From the NCBI GenBank assembly GCA_029862185.1, contig JAOTXX010000001.1:85486-149485 (forward strand): a stretch of DNA of 64,000 nt, written 5' to 3'. Of the stretch, positions 36,849-46,405 are shown piece after piece (position 1 is the stretch's first letter; each line of letters opens with the position of its first letter). The DNA comes from Myxococcales bacterium (lineage in GTDB: Bacteria; Myxococcota_A; Polyangia; Polyangiales; Houyiibacteriaceae). Below the pieces are notes generated by a model that was not told where the DNA came from, ran no database searches, and was given only the letters and a program-made list of their open reading frames with translations. The translations under genes and the position numbers were made by a program.

Positions 36849-37610
36849 ATGCTTGCCGGTAGACGAATCGCCGTCGTGATGCCGGCCTACAATGAAGCGA
36901 AGCTCATCGCGGGGGCGCTCGACGGTATTCCGAGCTTCGTCGATCACATCATCGTGGTCGATGACGCGAGCCTCGACGCCACTTCCATGATCGTCCGGGC
37001 GTTTCCGAGGCAGATCGACCTCACGGAGCACGCCGTCAATCAGGGTGTGGGCGCAGCCATCGCGACGGGTTGCAGGCGTGCCCTCTGGCTCGGCGCAGAT
37101 CTCACGGCCGTGATGGCGGCAGACGGGCAAATGGACCCGATGGATCTGCCTGCCCTCCTTGCACCTCTAATCGCAGGCGAGGCCGACTACACACACGGCA
37201 ATCGCCTCGGCTGGCCGGCGGCAAGAGAAGCGATGCCTTTGCACCGCTGGTTCGGGAACCACTTCTTTTCGCTGATGACCCGATACGCCCTTGGCGTGGA
37301 AGTCCAGGATTCGCAGTGCGGCTACGCGGCGATGAATCGACGCACGCAGCAAGTCCTCGATTGGGACGGCCTGTGGAAGGGCTACGGCTATCCAAACGAT
37401 CTACTGAGCGCGTTGTCGCTTTGCGGGCTCCGCGTGCGAGAAGTCTCCGTGCGTCCAGTGTACGGGGCGGAGGAAAGCGGGATACGGCTCCGGCACGTGC
37501 TTTTCATCATCCCGTTCGTGATTGCACGCGCGTGGATCCGAAGACACACGCGACGACGAGAGCTCGCCCTGCGTTCTCGTGCGGTTGCACCGGACAATCT
37601 CAGCGACTAG
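36849..37610 (+). CDS. Family 2 glycosyltransferase (DPM1/polyprenol-phosphate type)
   Basis: A 253-residue GT-A protein: VVMPAYNEAKLIAGAL at the start, VVDDASLDAT with the first Asp pair, and MAADGQMDPMDLP, the DxD-like donor site. The length equals the catalytic domain only. The last hydrophobic stretch (LFIIPFVIARAWI) may be a membrane-associated helix. Such proteins transfer sugars from UDP- or GDP-sugars to polyprenyl phosphate. It is divergent from the GT4/methyltransferase pair and 45 bp upstream of a lipoprotein gene. Confidence 0.88.
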   Translation: MLAGRRIAVVMPAYNEAKLIAGALDGIPSFVDHIIVVDDASLDATSMIVRAFPRQIDLTEHAVNQGVGAAIATGCRRALWLGADLTAVMAADGQMDPMDLPALLAPLIAGEADYTHGNRLGWPAAREAMPLHRWFGNHFFSLMTRYALGVEVQDSQCGYAAMNRRTQQVLDWDGLWKGYGYPNDLLSALSLCGLRVREVSVRPVYGAEESGIRLRHVLFIIPFVIARAWIRRHTRRRELALRSRAVAPDNLSD

Positions 37611-37655
37611 AAGCGCGTTCGGGCTGGCAGTGGATGGCAGCCGGGAGGAGATCCA

Positions 37656-38588
37656 ATGAAGATGACGCTCGTACGTGGTTTGCTGTGCATGTCCCTGTTG
37701 CTCGCGCTGAGCAGCTGTAAGAAGGACGGTTCTTCGGCGACAGCCGCGGATGCGAATGTCGATCCAGTGCTTCTTCTCGACGCGGGCGCCGAACCGCAGG
37801 CGCTACTTCGTTACAAGATCGCGGACGGGACCACGACCAAGTCCAACATGGACTTCACGATGGCGACCTTGGCGAAGACCTCCGAATCCGCTGCGCTTTC
37901 GGTCGTGCCGGGCGTCCGGCTTCACATCGTTTCGGGGCCTGCCATGGCGACCGAGCGAGGGGTGAAGTTCGAAGTCAAAATCGCGAAGGCCGAAGCGGCC
38001 ATTCCACAAGGCCTCGATCCGGAGGTCGCCAAGGAGCTGCAAGCGAGCGCCGCCATCCTCGACGATGTCGGTGGCACCGTCGAGATGGACGACCGTGGTG
38101 TTTCCTTGTCGACGGAACTCAACGACAGGGCCAAGAGTCCCGACATTCCGCTGCGCCTCTTGATGATGATCGTCAACGCGCGCACTACGCTGTCCCGCGT
38201 CGTTTTGCCGGTCGAGCCCGTAGGACTCGGGGCGCGCTGGGAGGCTCGCAAGGAGCTCCAGCTCTATGGCTTCAAGGTGCAGCAGGTGGACACGTACACG
38301 CTGGTCGAGCGCGTGGGTGACGAAATCAAGCTGAACGTCGTGGTCACCCAGAACGCGCTTCCGCAGACGGTCGACTTCCCGGACGAAGGCATTGCGATCT
38401 CGGTCGAGCAGATGTCGGCGAACGCAAACGGCGAAATCATTCTCAATTTGAATGCCCTGGAGTCCGATGCGGCTGCGTCCGGCGCCGCCACGGACAAGCT
38501 CTCGGTGACTGCGCCGGAAGGCAGCGAGAAAATCGAGGTCGACGAGGCCTTCGAGATTCGGATGACCAACACCACCGCCTTCGAGTAG
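37656..38588 (+). CDS. Hypothetical lipoprotein
   Basis: ATG 37656 has a very strong GGAGGAG 6 bp upstream, deciding the start. The 310 residues begin with a lipoprotein signal (lipobox LSSC, Cys21), then an Ala/Asp linker and a long beta-rich body (such as VRLHIVSGPAMATERGVKFEVKI and GGTVEMDDRGVSLSTEL) with several invariant-looking acidic residues. No catalytic motif was recognised. It resembles extracytoplasmic lipoproteins of unknown function common in Myxococcota. It lies between a GT2 gene and a FAD oxidoreductase gene on the same strand. Confidence 0.65.
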   Translation: MKMTLVRGLLCMSLLLALSSCKKDGSSATAADANVDPVLLLDAGAEPQALLRYKIADGTTTKSNMDFTMATLAKTSESAALSVVPGVRLHIVSGPAMATERGVKFEVKIAKAEAAIPQGLDPEVAKELQASAAILDDVGGTVEMDDRGVSLSTELNDRAKSPDIPLRLLMMIVNARTTLSRVVLPVEPVGLGARWEARKELQLYGFKVQQVDTYTLVERVGDEIKLNVVVTQNALPQTVDFPDEGIAISVEQMSANANGEIILNLNALESDAAASGAATDKLSVTAPEGSEKIEVDEAFEIRMTNTTAFE

Positions 38589-38600
38589 AACAGCCGGGCG

Positions 38601-40058
38601 GTGAGCGAGCACCGAGAGACGTTCGATGCGGTGGTGATCGGCTCGGGCCCAAACGGCCTGAGCGCCGCCGTAGCCTTGGCGCAGGCGGGCGCGTCGGTCT
38701 TGGTGCTCGAGGCGACCGAACAGATCGGCGGCGGTACGCGTACGGCCGAGCTGACTCTGCCTGGGTTTCGACACGACGTTTGCTCGGCGGTACACACCAC
38801 AGGAATCCTTTCGCCGTTCTTTCGGTCGCTTCCGCTCGAAGAGCACGGCCTTCGCTGGGTTTCGCCGCGGGCTTCCGTCGCGCACCCGCTTGACGATCAA
38901 CCTGCCGTCATGATGTGGCGCTCGCTCGAGGAGACCGCTCTGGGGCTCGGCGCCGACGCAAGCAGCTACCGCGACCTCCTCGCGCCGTTTGTCGAGAACG
39001 CCGAAGGGTTCTTCGGCGATGCGCTCGGGCCGCTCGGCTGGCCTCGTCATCCAGGGCCTTTCGTTCGGTTTGGACTCGAGGCGATGTGGCCAGCGACCGC
39101 CTTTGCCAATTGGCAGTTTCAGCAGTCACGGGCCAAGGCGCTGTTCGCAGGTTGCGCGGGCCACAGCATCCTGCCGCTCGACAAGATGTTCACCGCGGCG
39201 CTCGGGCTCATCTTTTCGATTGCAGGCCACGTCGAGCCCTGGCCGATCGCGTCTGGAGGCTCGCAGGCGATCCCGCGCACGCTTGGCAGTCTCTTGAGGC
39301 AGCTCGGCGGCGAGATCCGCACGGGCGTGCATGTGACGTCGCCGGCAGAGCTTCCTGCCGCTCGGGTCTACCTCTTCGACACCAGTCCGGACCAGCTCGC
39401 TTCGATCGCCGAGGCCGCGCTTCCGAGCGGTTACCGGCGGCGACTGAGTCGCTATCGGTATGGCCCCGGCGCATTCAAGCTCGATTGGGCGCTCGACGGG
39501 CCGATTCCCTGGCGCGACGCCAATTGCCTGGAGGCGTCAACGGTGCACCTCGGTGGTACGCTAGGAGAGATCGCAGCCGGAGAAGCAGGGGTGTTCCGAG
39601 GAGAGCATCCCAAACGACCCTATGTGCTGCTCTGCCAGCAGAGCCAATTCGATGCGAGTCGAGCGCCCGAAGGGAAGCACACCGGGTACGCCTACTGCCA
39701 CGTTCCTGGCGGTTCCACGGTAGACATGACCGAAGCGATCGAGTGCCAAGTCGAGCGATTCGCCCCCGGCTTCAGAGATCGAATTCTCAGCCGGCACGCC
39801 ATGAACACGCACGACTTCCATCGGTACAACCCGAACTTCGTCGGGGGCGCGATCACGGGCGGCATCGCCGACGCGTTCCAGCTCTTCACGAGGCCTGTCA
39901 CGAGGCTCGACCCATACACGACGCCGAATCCACGTGTGTTCATCTGCTCCGCATCGACGCCACCGGGCGGCGGCGTGCACGGCATGTGCGGCTTCCATGC
40001 GGCAAAGAGCGCACTGCGTAGGCTGGAGCGCTTCGAGCCAGCGCCGCTGGTGGGTTGA
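38601..40058 (+). CDS. Phytoene-desaturase-like FAD-dependent oxidoreductase
   Basis: A GTG start gives 485 residues. The N-terminal dinucleotide-binding loop is VVIGSGPNGLSAAVALAQAG, followed by VLVLEATEQIGGGTRT, typical of the CrtI/PYROXD2 type. The C-terminal FAD contact is FICSASTPPGGGVHGMCGFHAAKSAL (read in short pieces). Such flavoproteins dehydrogenate or isomerise polyenes or other hydrophobic substrates; no carotenoid genes are adjacent, so substrate assignment would be a guess. No signal peptide is present. It converges with a methyltransferase gene 12 bp away. Confidence 0.85.
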   Translation: MSEHRETFDAVVIGSGPNGLSAAVALAQAGASVLVLEATEQIGGGTRTAELTLPGFRHDVCSAVHTTGILSPFFRSLPLEEHGLRWVSPRASVAHPLDDQPAVMMWRSLEETALGLGADASSYRDLLAPFVENAEGFFGDALGPLGWPRHPGPFVRFGLEAMWPATAFANWQFQQSRAKALFAGCAGHSILPLDKMFTAALGLIFSIAGHVEPWPIASGGSQAIPRTLGSLLRQLGGEIRTGVHVTSPAELPAARVYLFDTSPDQLASIAEAALPSGYRRRLSRYRYGPGAFKLDWALDGPIPWRDANCLEASTVHLGGTLGEIAAGEAGVFRGEHPKRPYVLLCQQSQFDASRAPEGKHTGYAYCHVPGGSTVDMTEAIECQVERFAPGFRDRILSRHAMNTHDFHRYNPNFVGGAITGGIADAFQLFTRPVTRLDPYTTPNPRVFICSASTPPGGGVHGMCGFHAAKSALRRLERFEPAPLVG

Positions 40059-40070
40059 AGCGCTCGGCCC

Positions 40071-40835
40071 TTAAGCGACGCGGCGCCCCGAGACGAAGTA
40101 CTGCGCGCCGAGCGGCAGCCAACGTAGGCCCGATTCGACCGCGCGAAAGCCCGAGCCGTCCCACGGAAAGAAGAGAACGTAGCGCTCTTCGGCGGCGTCG
40201 AGCCCAGCGCTACGCAACAGGGCGTTCGACCGGCTGCGCGTGAGCAGGGTCGCGTCGGCGTCAAAAGGGCAGTTGCTGACCGCTCGCCTGGTGAGTGGAT
40301 TGTAGGGGTTGTGCTCGAAGATGTAGAGCAGCCCGCCCGGCTTGAGGACGCGGGCCATTTCGGCGACCAGTGACTCCCATTGCAGGGGCGGCACGTGATG
40401 GAGAACGCAGACCGTAAATGCGACGTCAAAGGTCTCGTCCTCGAACGGTATTTGCTTGCCGTCGTAGAGCTCGAACATACCCTGCGGAACTTGCGTGCAC
40501 GCTCGGTCGACCACCCCAGGGGCGATGTCGATACCGTGAAGCCGGCCGAAGTGCTCTCCGACGTAGCGCGACATCAGCCCAACGCCACATCCAACGTCGA
40601 GCACGCTGCGCTCCTTCAGCGAGCCGAGCTGCCTAGCGCAAGACGCAACCAGCTCGTCTGCCTTGACGCGGATGAAGAAATCATGGCTCTGCCCGGCGAA
40701 GTCGATCGATTGCTCGACTTCCGCCACATAGCTTTGCTTGTATTCCTCAAACTCCACGCAGGCTCCGAAGGTTGAACTATACACGACGTCGTTGTACAAG
40801 GCCCGCTGCCGCTTGGTAGGCTCGGAGCGACTCAT
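40071..40835 (-). CDS. Class I SAM-dependent methyltransferase
   Basis: ATG 40835 gives 254 residues. Motif I is VLDVGCGVGLMSRYV, motif II is GIDIAPGVV, and FDVAFTVCVLHHVPPLQWESL and ARVLKPGGLLYIFEHNPYNP complete the Methyltransf_11 core. A C-terminal segment (RSNALLRSAGL and onward) carries aromatic residues that may bind a lipid or sugar acceptor. Its start codon overlaps the divergent GT2 start codon as CATG (40833-40836), so each promoter must lie in or across the other gene, unless TTG about 48 bp downstream is the true start. Confidence 0.87.
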   Translation of the reverse strand: MSRSEPTKRQRALYNDVVYSSTFGACVEFEEYKQSYVAEVEQSIDFAGQSHDFFIRVKADELVASCARQLGSLKERSVLDVGCGVGLMSRYVGEHFGRLHGIDIAPGVVDRACTQVPQGMFELYDGKQIPFEDETFDVAFTVCVLHHVPPLQWESLVAEMARVLKPGGLLYIFEHNPYNPLTRRAVSNCPFDADATLLTRSRSNALLRSAGLDAAEERYVLFFPWDGSGFRAVESGLRWLPLGAQYFVSGRRVA

Positions 40836-41823
40836 GCAACGTCCAGCGCTGTCTCTCATCATCCCCGTTTACAACGAGGAAGCCATCATCGAGGAGCTCG
40901 ACCGTCGGCTCAAAGCGTTCTTGGCAGAGGTCGACGAGACCTGGGAAGTGCTTTTCGTCGACGACGGCTCCCAAGACGGCACGCCGGCGGCCCTCGGCCA
41001 GCTCGCCGCGGCCGAGCCACGCTACAAGGTGATTTCGTTTTCGCGCAACTTCGGGCATCAGATTGCGATCACGGCAGGCATGGACCGCGCCGAAGGGGAC
41101 GCCGTCGTCATCATGGACGCCGACCTTCAGGATCCTCCCGAGGTGGTCACCGAGATGATTCAGAAGTGGCGCGAGGGATATGACGTCGTGTACGGACAGC
41201 GAGCCATTCGCCACGGAGAGAGCGTTTTCAAGCGAGCGACCGCCGCCGTCTTCTACCGCGTGTTGCGTGCTCTAATCCCGATCGAGATGCCTCTCGATAC
41301 CGGGGATTTTCGACTGATGAGTCGGAGCGTAGTCCTATCGATGCGCGCGCTACGCGAGCAGCATCGCTTCGTGCGTGCCATGGTCTCTTGGGTGGGCTTC
41401 AAGCAAACCGCAGTGCGATACGAACGGCCCGAACGCTTTGCAGGCGATACAAAATACCCGCTTCGCAAAATGATCCGGTTTGCGATCGATGGTATCACCT
41501 CGTTTTCAATCGTTCCGCTTCGGGTGGCCACTTGGCTCGGTCTGCTTTCGGGCGTCGTTGCGATCGTTACGTCGGCTTGGGCGCTGTACGCCGCAATCAC
41601 GGAGCAGACTGTTCCAGGCTGGGCGACGATCATGATTGCGGTGGCCTTGGCTGCGTCGGCTCAGCTCATCATGACGGGAGTCCTCGGCGAATACATCGGC
41701 CGCATTTACGAAGAGGTCAAACGTCGGCCGCTCTACGTCGTGGCGGACACGCTGAACCTTCCGTCGACCGATGCCTCATCGGCAACCATGGAACCGCCGG
41801 CCGAGCCCTCCGAAAGATCCTGA
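40834..41823 (+). CDS. Family 2 glycosyltransferase with C-terminal membrane helices (polyprenol-phosphate type)
   Basis: ATG 40834 gives 329 residues. The GT-A domain shows SLIIPVYNEEAIIEEL, VLFVDDGSQDGT and VIMDADLQDPPEVV (DxD donor site), and two C-terminal hydrophobic segments (ATWLGLLSGVVAIVTSAW and ATIMIAVALAASAQLIMTG) follow. This is the ArnC/GtrB/polyisoprenyl-phosphate glycosyltransferase pattern, which loads glucose or a modified sugar onto undecaprenyl phosphate. A GtrA-family flippase occurs later (54777-55199), but not adjacently. Start overlap with the divergent methyltransferase is noted there. Confidence 0.92.
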   Translation: MQRPALSLIIPVYNEEAIIEELDRRLKAFLAEVDETWEVLFVDDGSQDGTPAALGQLAAAEPRYKVISFSRNFGHQIAITAGMDRAEGDAVVIMDADLQDPPEVVTEMIQKWREGYDVVYGQRAIRHGESVFKRATAAVFYRVLRALIPIEMPLDTGDFRLMSRSVVLSMRALREQHRFVRAMVSWVGFKQTAVRYERPERFAGDTKYPLRKMIRFAIDGITSFSIVPLRVATWLGLLSGVVAIVTSAWALYAAITEQTVPGWATIMIAVALAASAQLIMTGVLGEYIGRIYEEVKRRPLYVVADTLNLPSTDASSATMEPPAEPSERS

Positions 41824-41884
41824 CGGGCCACAAAGCCTCACCCCACGAGCCCCAGCGAGCCTCCACATTGAAAACGAAGGTGGG

Positions 41885-44083
41885 TTAGGGCAATGGGTGA
41901 TTGCGCTCAGCGTGGCTGATGAACGAAGTCAGAATCGCCATGAGCTCCTCGAACTCTTCAGGCTCTTGCTCGTGCACATCCTCGAGCTCGCCCGGGTCGG
42001 TGGCCAAATCGTAGAGTGCGGCCGTACCACGAAGTCGATCGACGATCAGCTTGTAGTCGCCGCGTAGCACCGCCTTGATGTCGTACGTGCGCTTGCCGCT
42101 TGGGTCGGTGTATCGATGCGCTTCGGTGAACACCGGGCGCTCATCGGGGTAGCGGTCGTCGACGGCAAGCGGGAACAGATTGACGCCGTCGAGGCCCAAG
42201 GTGGGGGCGCCCGCGGCGACCGCAAACGTCGCCGTGAGGTCGATCGTGGCGGCGTTGTCGGTCACTTCCCGTCCTTGGACGTTGGGAACGCGCAAGATCA
42301 TCGGAACGCGCGCCTGCTCTTCGTAAAGGGAGGTGCCGTGCCCCCGGTGGCGGTGCTCGCCAAATGCCTCGCCATGGTCCGACGTGACGCCGATGAGAGT
42401 GTCTTCATAGACGCCTCGCTTTTCGAGCGCAGCACGCAGCTTCGCGAAGCCCTTGTCGGTGTGTGCCAGCATGGTGTCGTAGCGCGCCTTGCTGTGCTTG
42501 TTCTCGTGCGGATCGTACAGGTGAATCCAAAGAAACCACGGCGATTCCAGCTCGTCCAGCTGATTTAGCGCGATGTCGACGATGCGTTCGGTCGTTGGCG
42601 CTGTCCATCCCGTGCGGGTGAGATCCTCGAACAGGTCGAAGCCTTTATCGAAGCCGACGCCAGGTCGGAAGAAGTCGGCCGACACGTACGGTGTCGCCGC
42701 GGTGTTGTACCCCGCGCTCTTGAGTCGCATCGCGAGCGAGTCCCCGGGCTGGAACGCCGGAATCGTGGTGAAGATGGCCTTGCCGTCGTACTTCTCGCGC
42801 TCCTCGTCGGACATCTCCTTTGGGTTGGCCAAGCGTCCACGGGTCCAAAACCAGAGGTCCCAGTCGATGTTGGCGCTGTAACGACCGACGAGTAGCGTGC
42901 CCATCCCCATTGCGGTGCGCGGACCTCCTGCATAGCCGCGGCGGAAGTGGAGCGACTCGTCGGCGAACCGCTGAAGCGCGGGCATACGCTCGTTCTTTTC
43001 GCCCCGGCCGACGAGCGCATCGCCGCGAAGCGCGTCGACGCTGATCAACAAGATATTCGGACGTCGGAGCGGAGGCTCGGCATCGTGGTAGCGATCGTAG
43101 TCCAGCGCCGGATGTGACGGGAAACCGTCCGGAGAAGCCGATGGGGCGGCGAGCACGAGCTGGAGCAGCGAGCCTCCGATCGCCGTCTGGCCGAGCTGGC
43201 TTCGGATGCCGATCTGCTGAACGCCGTCCAGCGCGAATAGAAACCAAAAGGCAGAGCCGGTCACGACGATCGCCGAGAGTGCCGCGAGGGCCTGTGTGAC
43301 TCGATGTCGCGCCGAGCCCAGCAACGTGCGCGCCCCCGTTTCGAGAGTCAGGATGCCGAGGGCACCCAGCCACAGATGCACGGGCACGTAGAGGTCGACG
43401 AATAGACGGCGGTCGGCTTCGAGCAATCCCATGCCGATGAAGCACGTCGCGACGCCGACCGCGTATTCCTTTGGGCCCGAGGGGAGTTCGTCGTCGAGCG
43501 CGCTGTAGCGATTGGCGAGGACAAACATGAGCGCACACGAAAGGAGCCAGGTGCCACCGAACAGACCGATGTGCAGCATGCCCGTGCCCGGCCGCACGGT
43601 GAACAGGGTGCCGGTGGCATGATGCATGAGCAGCAAGGCCAAGGTGAGCAGGGTGGAAGCGGCGATCGACCCGACGGCCCAGCGCCCGCGTATGCGACGC
43701 GTGGGCCACGGCATCATGGACAAGCCGTAGGCTCCCACGACCCCCAAGGCCAGTAGCGCCACCGGCGTCCAGCCCGGCAATACCGATCGGGCCTGCCACC
43801 ATCGAACGGCGCCGAACGCCATCGGAATCAGGGTGATGATGCCCACCGCTGCGGCTTTCAAACCGGCTGCGTGCTGCGCGGCGACCGGTGCACATCGTAT
43901 GGCGGCGTCGAGCGCCATCATCACAAGCAAGCCGAGGCTCACTGCTCCGGCCAGTGTCAGGAGCGCCTGCGGGGACAATCTTCGCCCGTCGCGCGCAACC
44001 ACGTACGCGACCGTGAGTGCAATCGCGATGAATGCAGGGCCGGCTGTCAGCAATGCCTTCGTTACGCGATTCGACGAAGTCAC
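41885..44083 (-). CDS. Large membrane sulfatase-fold protein (Thr at nucleophile position)
   Basis: GTG 44083 gives 732 residues; TTG 44131 is an in-frame alternative. The N-terminal half has about eight to ten hydrophobic helices, then a periplasmic alkaline-phosphatase-superfamily domain: ILLISVDALRGDALV (metal Asp350), and SDHGEAFGEHRHRGHG (metal ligands). At the site of the sulfatase nucleophile Cys (CxPxR) the sequence is PRTAMGMGTLLVGR, putting Thr390 in the nucleophile position and losing the PxR. Thr is the nucleophile in phosphotransferases such as LtaS and EptA, so this is more likely a phospho-transferase or phosphodiesterase than a sulfatase. It is divergent from the DUF2079 gene. 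Confidence 0.83.
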   Translation of the reverse strand: MTSSNRVTKALLTAGPAFIAIALTVAYVVARDGRRLSPQALLTLAGAVSLGLLVMMALDAAIRCAPVAAQHAAGLKAAAVGIITLIPMAFGAVRWWQARSVLPGWTPVALLALGVVGAYGLSMMPWPTRRIRGRWAVGSIAASTLLTLALLLMHHATGTLFTVRPGTGMLHIGLFGGTWLLSCALMFVLANRYSALDDELPSGPKEYAVGVATCFIGMGLLEADRRLFVDLYVPVHLWLGALGILTLETGARTLLGSARHRVTQALAALSAIVVTGSAFWFLFALDGVQQIGIRSQLGQTAIGGSLLQLVLAAPSASPDGFPSHPALDYDRYHDAEPPLRRPNILLISVDALRGDALVGRGEKNERMPALQRFADESLHFRRGYAGGPRTAMGMGTLLVGRYSANIDWDLWFWTRGRLANPKEMSDEEREKYDGKAIFTTIPAFQPGDSLAMRLKSAGYNTAATPYVSADFFRPGVGFDKGFDLFEDLTRTGWTAPTTERIVDIALNQLDELESPWFLWIHLYDPHENKHSKARYDTMLAHTDKGFAKLRAALEKRGVYEDTLIGVTSDHGEAFGEHRHRGHGTSLYEEQARVPMILRVPNVQGREVTDNAATIDLTATFAVAAGAPTLGLDGVNLFPLAVDDRYPDERPVFTEAHRYTDPSGKRTYDIKAVLRGDYKLIVDRLRGTAALYDLATDPGELEDVHEQEPEEFEELMAILTSFISHAERNHPLP

Positions 44084-44339
44084 GCGCGGCAGTCTAGAGG
44101 TTCGGCGTTCAAGCGCCAAGCCAAGCTCCAACCAATCTCCGGTGCCATCGCTGACTCACCGTTGCATCGGCAGCGAAGCGAACGACTTCGGTCGGTTGGA
44201 GACGCTGCTGAGGGTATACAGAGAGCCGGTTTTTGGCGGACTTTTCGTTCCAGATCACGTCGAACAGCCGGGGTGTGGACACGCCCGCCAAGATGACTAC
44301 CCTGGCGGCGTGACAGACGAGCAGAGGCCCTGCGAAGAC

Positions 44340-46385
44340 ATGTCCCAGCCGACCACTGCTCCGTCCGAGGGGCCTGCCGAGTCCTCTTCTGGAGTCGAGT
44401 ATTTGTCATCGTTGATTCGGGGAATTTCCCTGTTGCTTGGGGCCGGCGCTTCGTTTGGCATTGCGATTTGGGAGGTCGTGTTTGGTGATCTGATGGTCGC
44501 CTACGTCAGATCGAACCAAATCGAGCCGGCTACTCGTAAGCTGCTCTTCCTGTTCGGCGGCCTCGGATTGGCCGTCCCCCTGATCGCGATTGCGGGCTAC
44601 TGGTTGGTGCGCCGAATCCAGCCCCGCGACAAGGCACAGAAGCTCGAGTCGGTCGGGTGGAAGCTCTCGTCGCTATGCGTATCGCTCGCCCTTCCGATGC
44701 TGTTTGAGTGGCAGATCTGGAAGGGCCGCGATATACAGTTCCTGGTCATCGCCGCGGTTACTGGCCTTGCAACGCAGAGGCTGTTCTATCGATCACTTGC
44801 CGAGCCGTCGCTGTTCCGCCCGACTTCTGGGGCGATCGCCACGGCCCGCCAACGGACCGCCGACGCTCTCCATCGATGGTCCACTTGGCTCCCCTGGGTC
44901 CTCGTCATCAGCCTGTTCTTTTTCTATGCGTCGTATTTCTCGTTCTACACACTGCGCAACCACTGGAACCTGGGGACATCCGCGTACGACATGGCGATCG
45001 AAGACAACGTCGTCTTCAATGCCATGCGCGGGGAGTTGCTGAAGGCGTCGCCGATCTTCGGCCCCGAGGGCACGCATTTGGGACACCACGCGACTTTCTT
45101 CGCGTATGTGCTCGTGCCCATCTACGCGCTCGCACCGCGTGCGGAAACCCTGCTGATCATTCAAGCCACCCTCATCGGTGCGGCCGTGATCCCGCTTTTC
45201 CTCTTCGCGCGCAACCGCCTGGGGGCGTACCAAGCTGCCGCGATTGCAGCCATGTACGTGTTCTACGCGCCGCTGCACGGCGGCAACCTGTACGACTTCC
45301 ACTACCCTCCGCTAGGGATCGGGTTTGTGTTTTGGCTCGCGTATCTGGTCGACATCGGCAAATATCGATGGGCGGTCATTCCACTGCTCTTGAGCCTCTC
45401 GGTGCGCGAGGACATTGCTCTCTCCGTCTGTGTGCTGGGCGCCTATTTTCTGTTGTCCAATACCCGGCCTCGGGCTGGCCTGGCGCTGTCGCTGATCGGC
45501 CTTGGCTATTTCGTGATCATGAAGATGGGGGTGATGCCGTTGTTCCGTGACGGAAAGTCGACCTTCGTCTGGTACTACGAGAAGTTGGTTCCGGAAGGCG
45601 GGCCAGGGGGCTTTGGCGGCGTGCTGGTAACGATTTTCGGCAACGCGGGGTACACCCTCGGCACGCTGCTCGACGCCGAAAAGATCAAGTACTTCCTGCA
45701 GGTGATGGTTCCGTTCGTGTTCCTGCCGTTTCGACGACCGATCGTGCTCGTGTTTTGCCTGCCAGGACTCCTGATGACCTTGTTGGCGACTCGTTCCGCC
45801 CTCTACAACATCGGGTTTCAGTACACCACGCACTGGGCGCTCGAGATGTTTCTCGCCTCCGTCGTGGTTCTGACGATGATCAAGGAACCTACGCAGCTCG
45901 GAGACCAGCACGGTGAAACGCGCGTTCGATCTTGGTTGATAGCGTTGGCGCTCGCGATGGCCGCTACGTCCTATCAGCATGGCGCAATTCTTCAGCACAA
46001 CACCGCGCGCGGCGGTTTCTCCGCTTTCAAGTTCGAACGTACGGAGAAAGACATCGAGCGGTACGAACACCTCATGTCGCTGGCGGCCCTCATCCCGCCG
46101 GAAGCGAAGGTTGCTGGAACCGAAAGGACATTGTCCCACGTGTCCAATCGCCCCGATGCGTACACTATTCGGTACCTGGGCATCCAGGATGCCGAATACA
46201 TCTTGTTCCAGACGAGCATCGGCGGAGCCGACCTCGACCACATTCACCCGGTGATCAGTGATGGGACGTTCGGCGTTGTCGAGGCCGCTGGAGAGTTCGT
46301 GCTCGCCAAGCGCGGGCACCCCGCCGAGCTCAATGCTGCGACGGTCAAGCGCCTTCGCAAGCCTCGAAGGCCCCGAAAAAAATGA
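44340..46385 (+). CDS. DUF2079 multi-pass membrane protein
   Basis: ATG 44340 gives 681 residues; GTG 44310 in frame is an alternative. The protein has about twelve to fourteen hydrophobic segments and the DUF2079 features DMAIEDNVVFNAMRGELL, HHATFFAYVLVPIYAL, and FHYPPLGIGFVFWLAYL. The soluble C-terminus (from about MSLAALIPPEAKVAGTERTL on) also matches the family, ending in a Lys/Arg-rich tail. Relatives resemble dolichyl/polyprenyl-phosphate-dependent glycosyltransferases in topology, but function is unproven. Its poly-Lys tail (AAAAAAA at 46376-46382) overlaps the likely terminator of the convergent gene. Confidence 0.84.
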   Translation: MSQPTTAPSEGPAESSSGVEYLSSLIRGISLLLGAGASFGIAIWEVVFGDLMVAYVRSNQIEPATRKLLFLFGGLGLAVPLIAIAGYWLVRRIQPRDKAQKLESVGWKLSSLCVSLALPMLFEWQIWKGRDIQFLVIAAVTGLATQRLFYRSLAEPSLFRPTSGAIATARQRTADALHRWSTWLPWVLVISLFFFYASYFSFYTLRNHWNLGTSAYDMAIEDNVVFNAMRGELLKASPIFGPEGTHLGHHATFFAYVLVPIYALAPRAETLLIIQATLIGAAVIPLFLFARNRLGAYQAAAIAAMYVFYAPLHGGNLYDFHYPPLGIGFVFWLAYLVDIGKYRWAVIPLLLSLSVREDIALSVCVLGAYFLLSNTRPRAGLALSLIGLGYFVIMKMGVMPLFRDGKSTFVWYYEKLVPEGGPGGFGGVLVTIFGNAGYTLGTLLDAEKIKYFLQVMVPFVFLPFRRPIVLVFCLPGLLMTLLATRSALYNIGFQYTTHWALEMFLASVVVLTMIKEPTQLGDQHGETRVRSWLIALALAMAATSYQHGAILQHNTARGGFSAFKFERTEKDIERYEHLMSLAALIPPEAKVAGTERTLSHVSNRPDAYTIRYLGIQDAEYILFQTSIGGADLDHIHPVISDGTFGVVEAAGEFVLAKRGHPAELNAATVKRLRKPRRPRKK

Positions 46386-46405
46386 GGGCCCAAATCCTGT
46401 TGGGC
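46376..46405 (-). terminator. Intrinsic terminator of the MopE-motif sulfatase-fold gene
   Basis: On the minus strand GCCCAA-caggat-TTGGGC (46405-46388) is followed after five bases by TTTTTTT (46382-46376). The first stem base is the last base of the stop codon. Confidence 0.5.
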
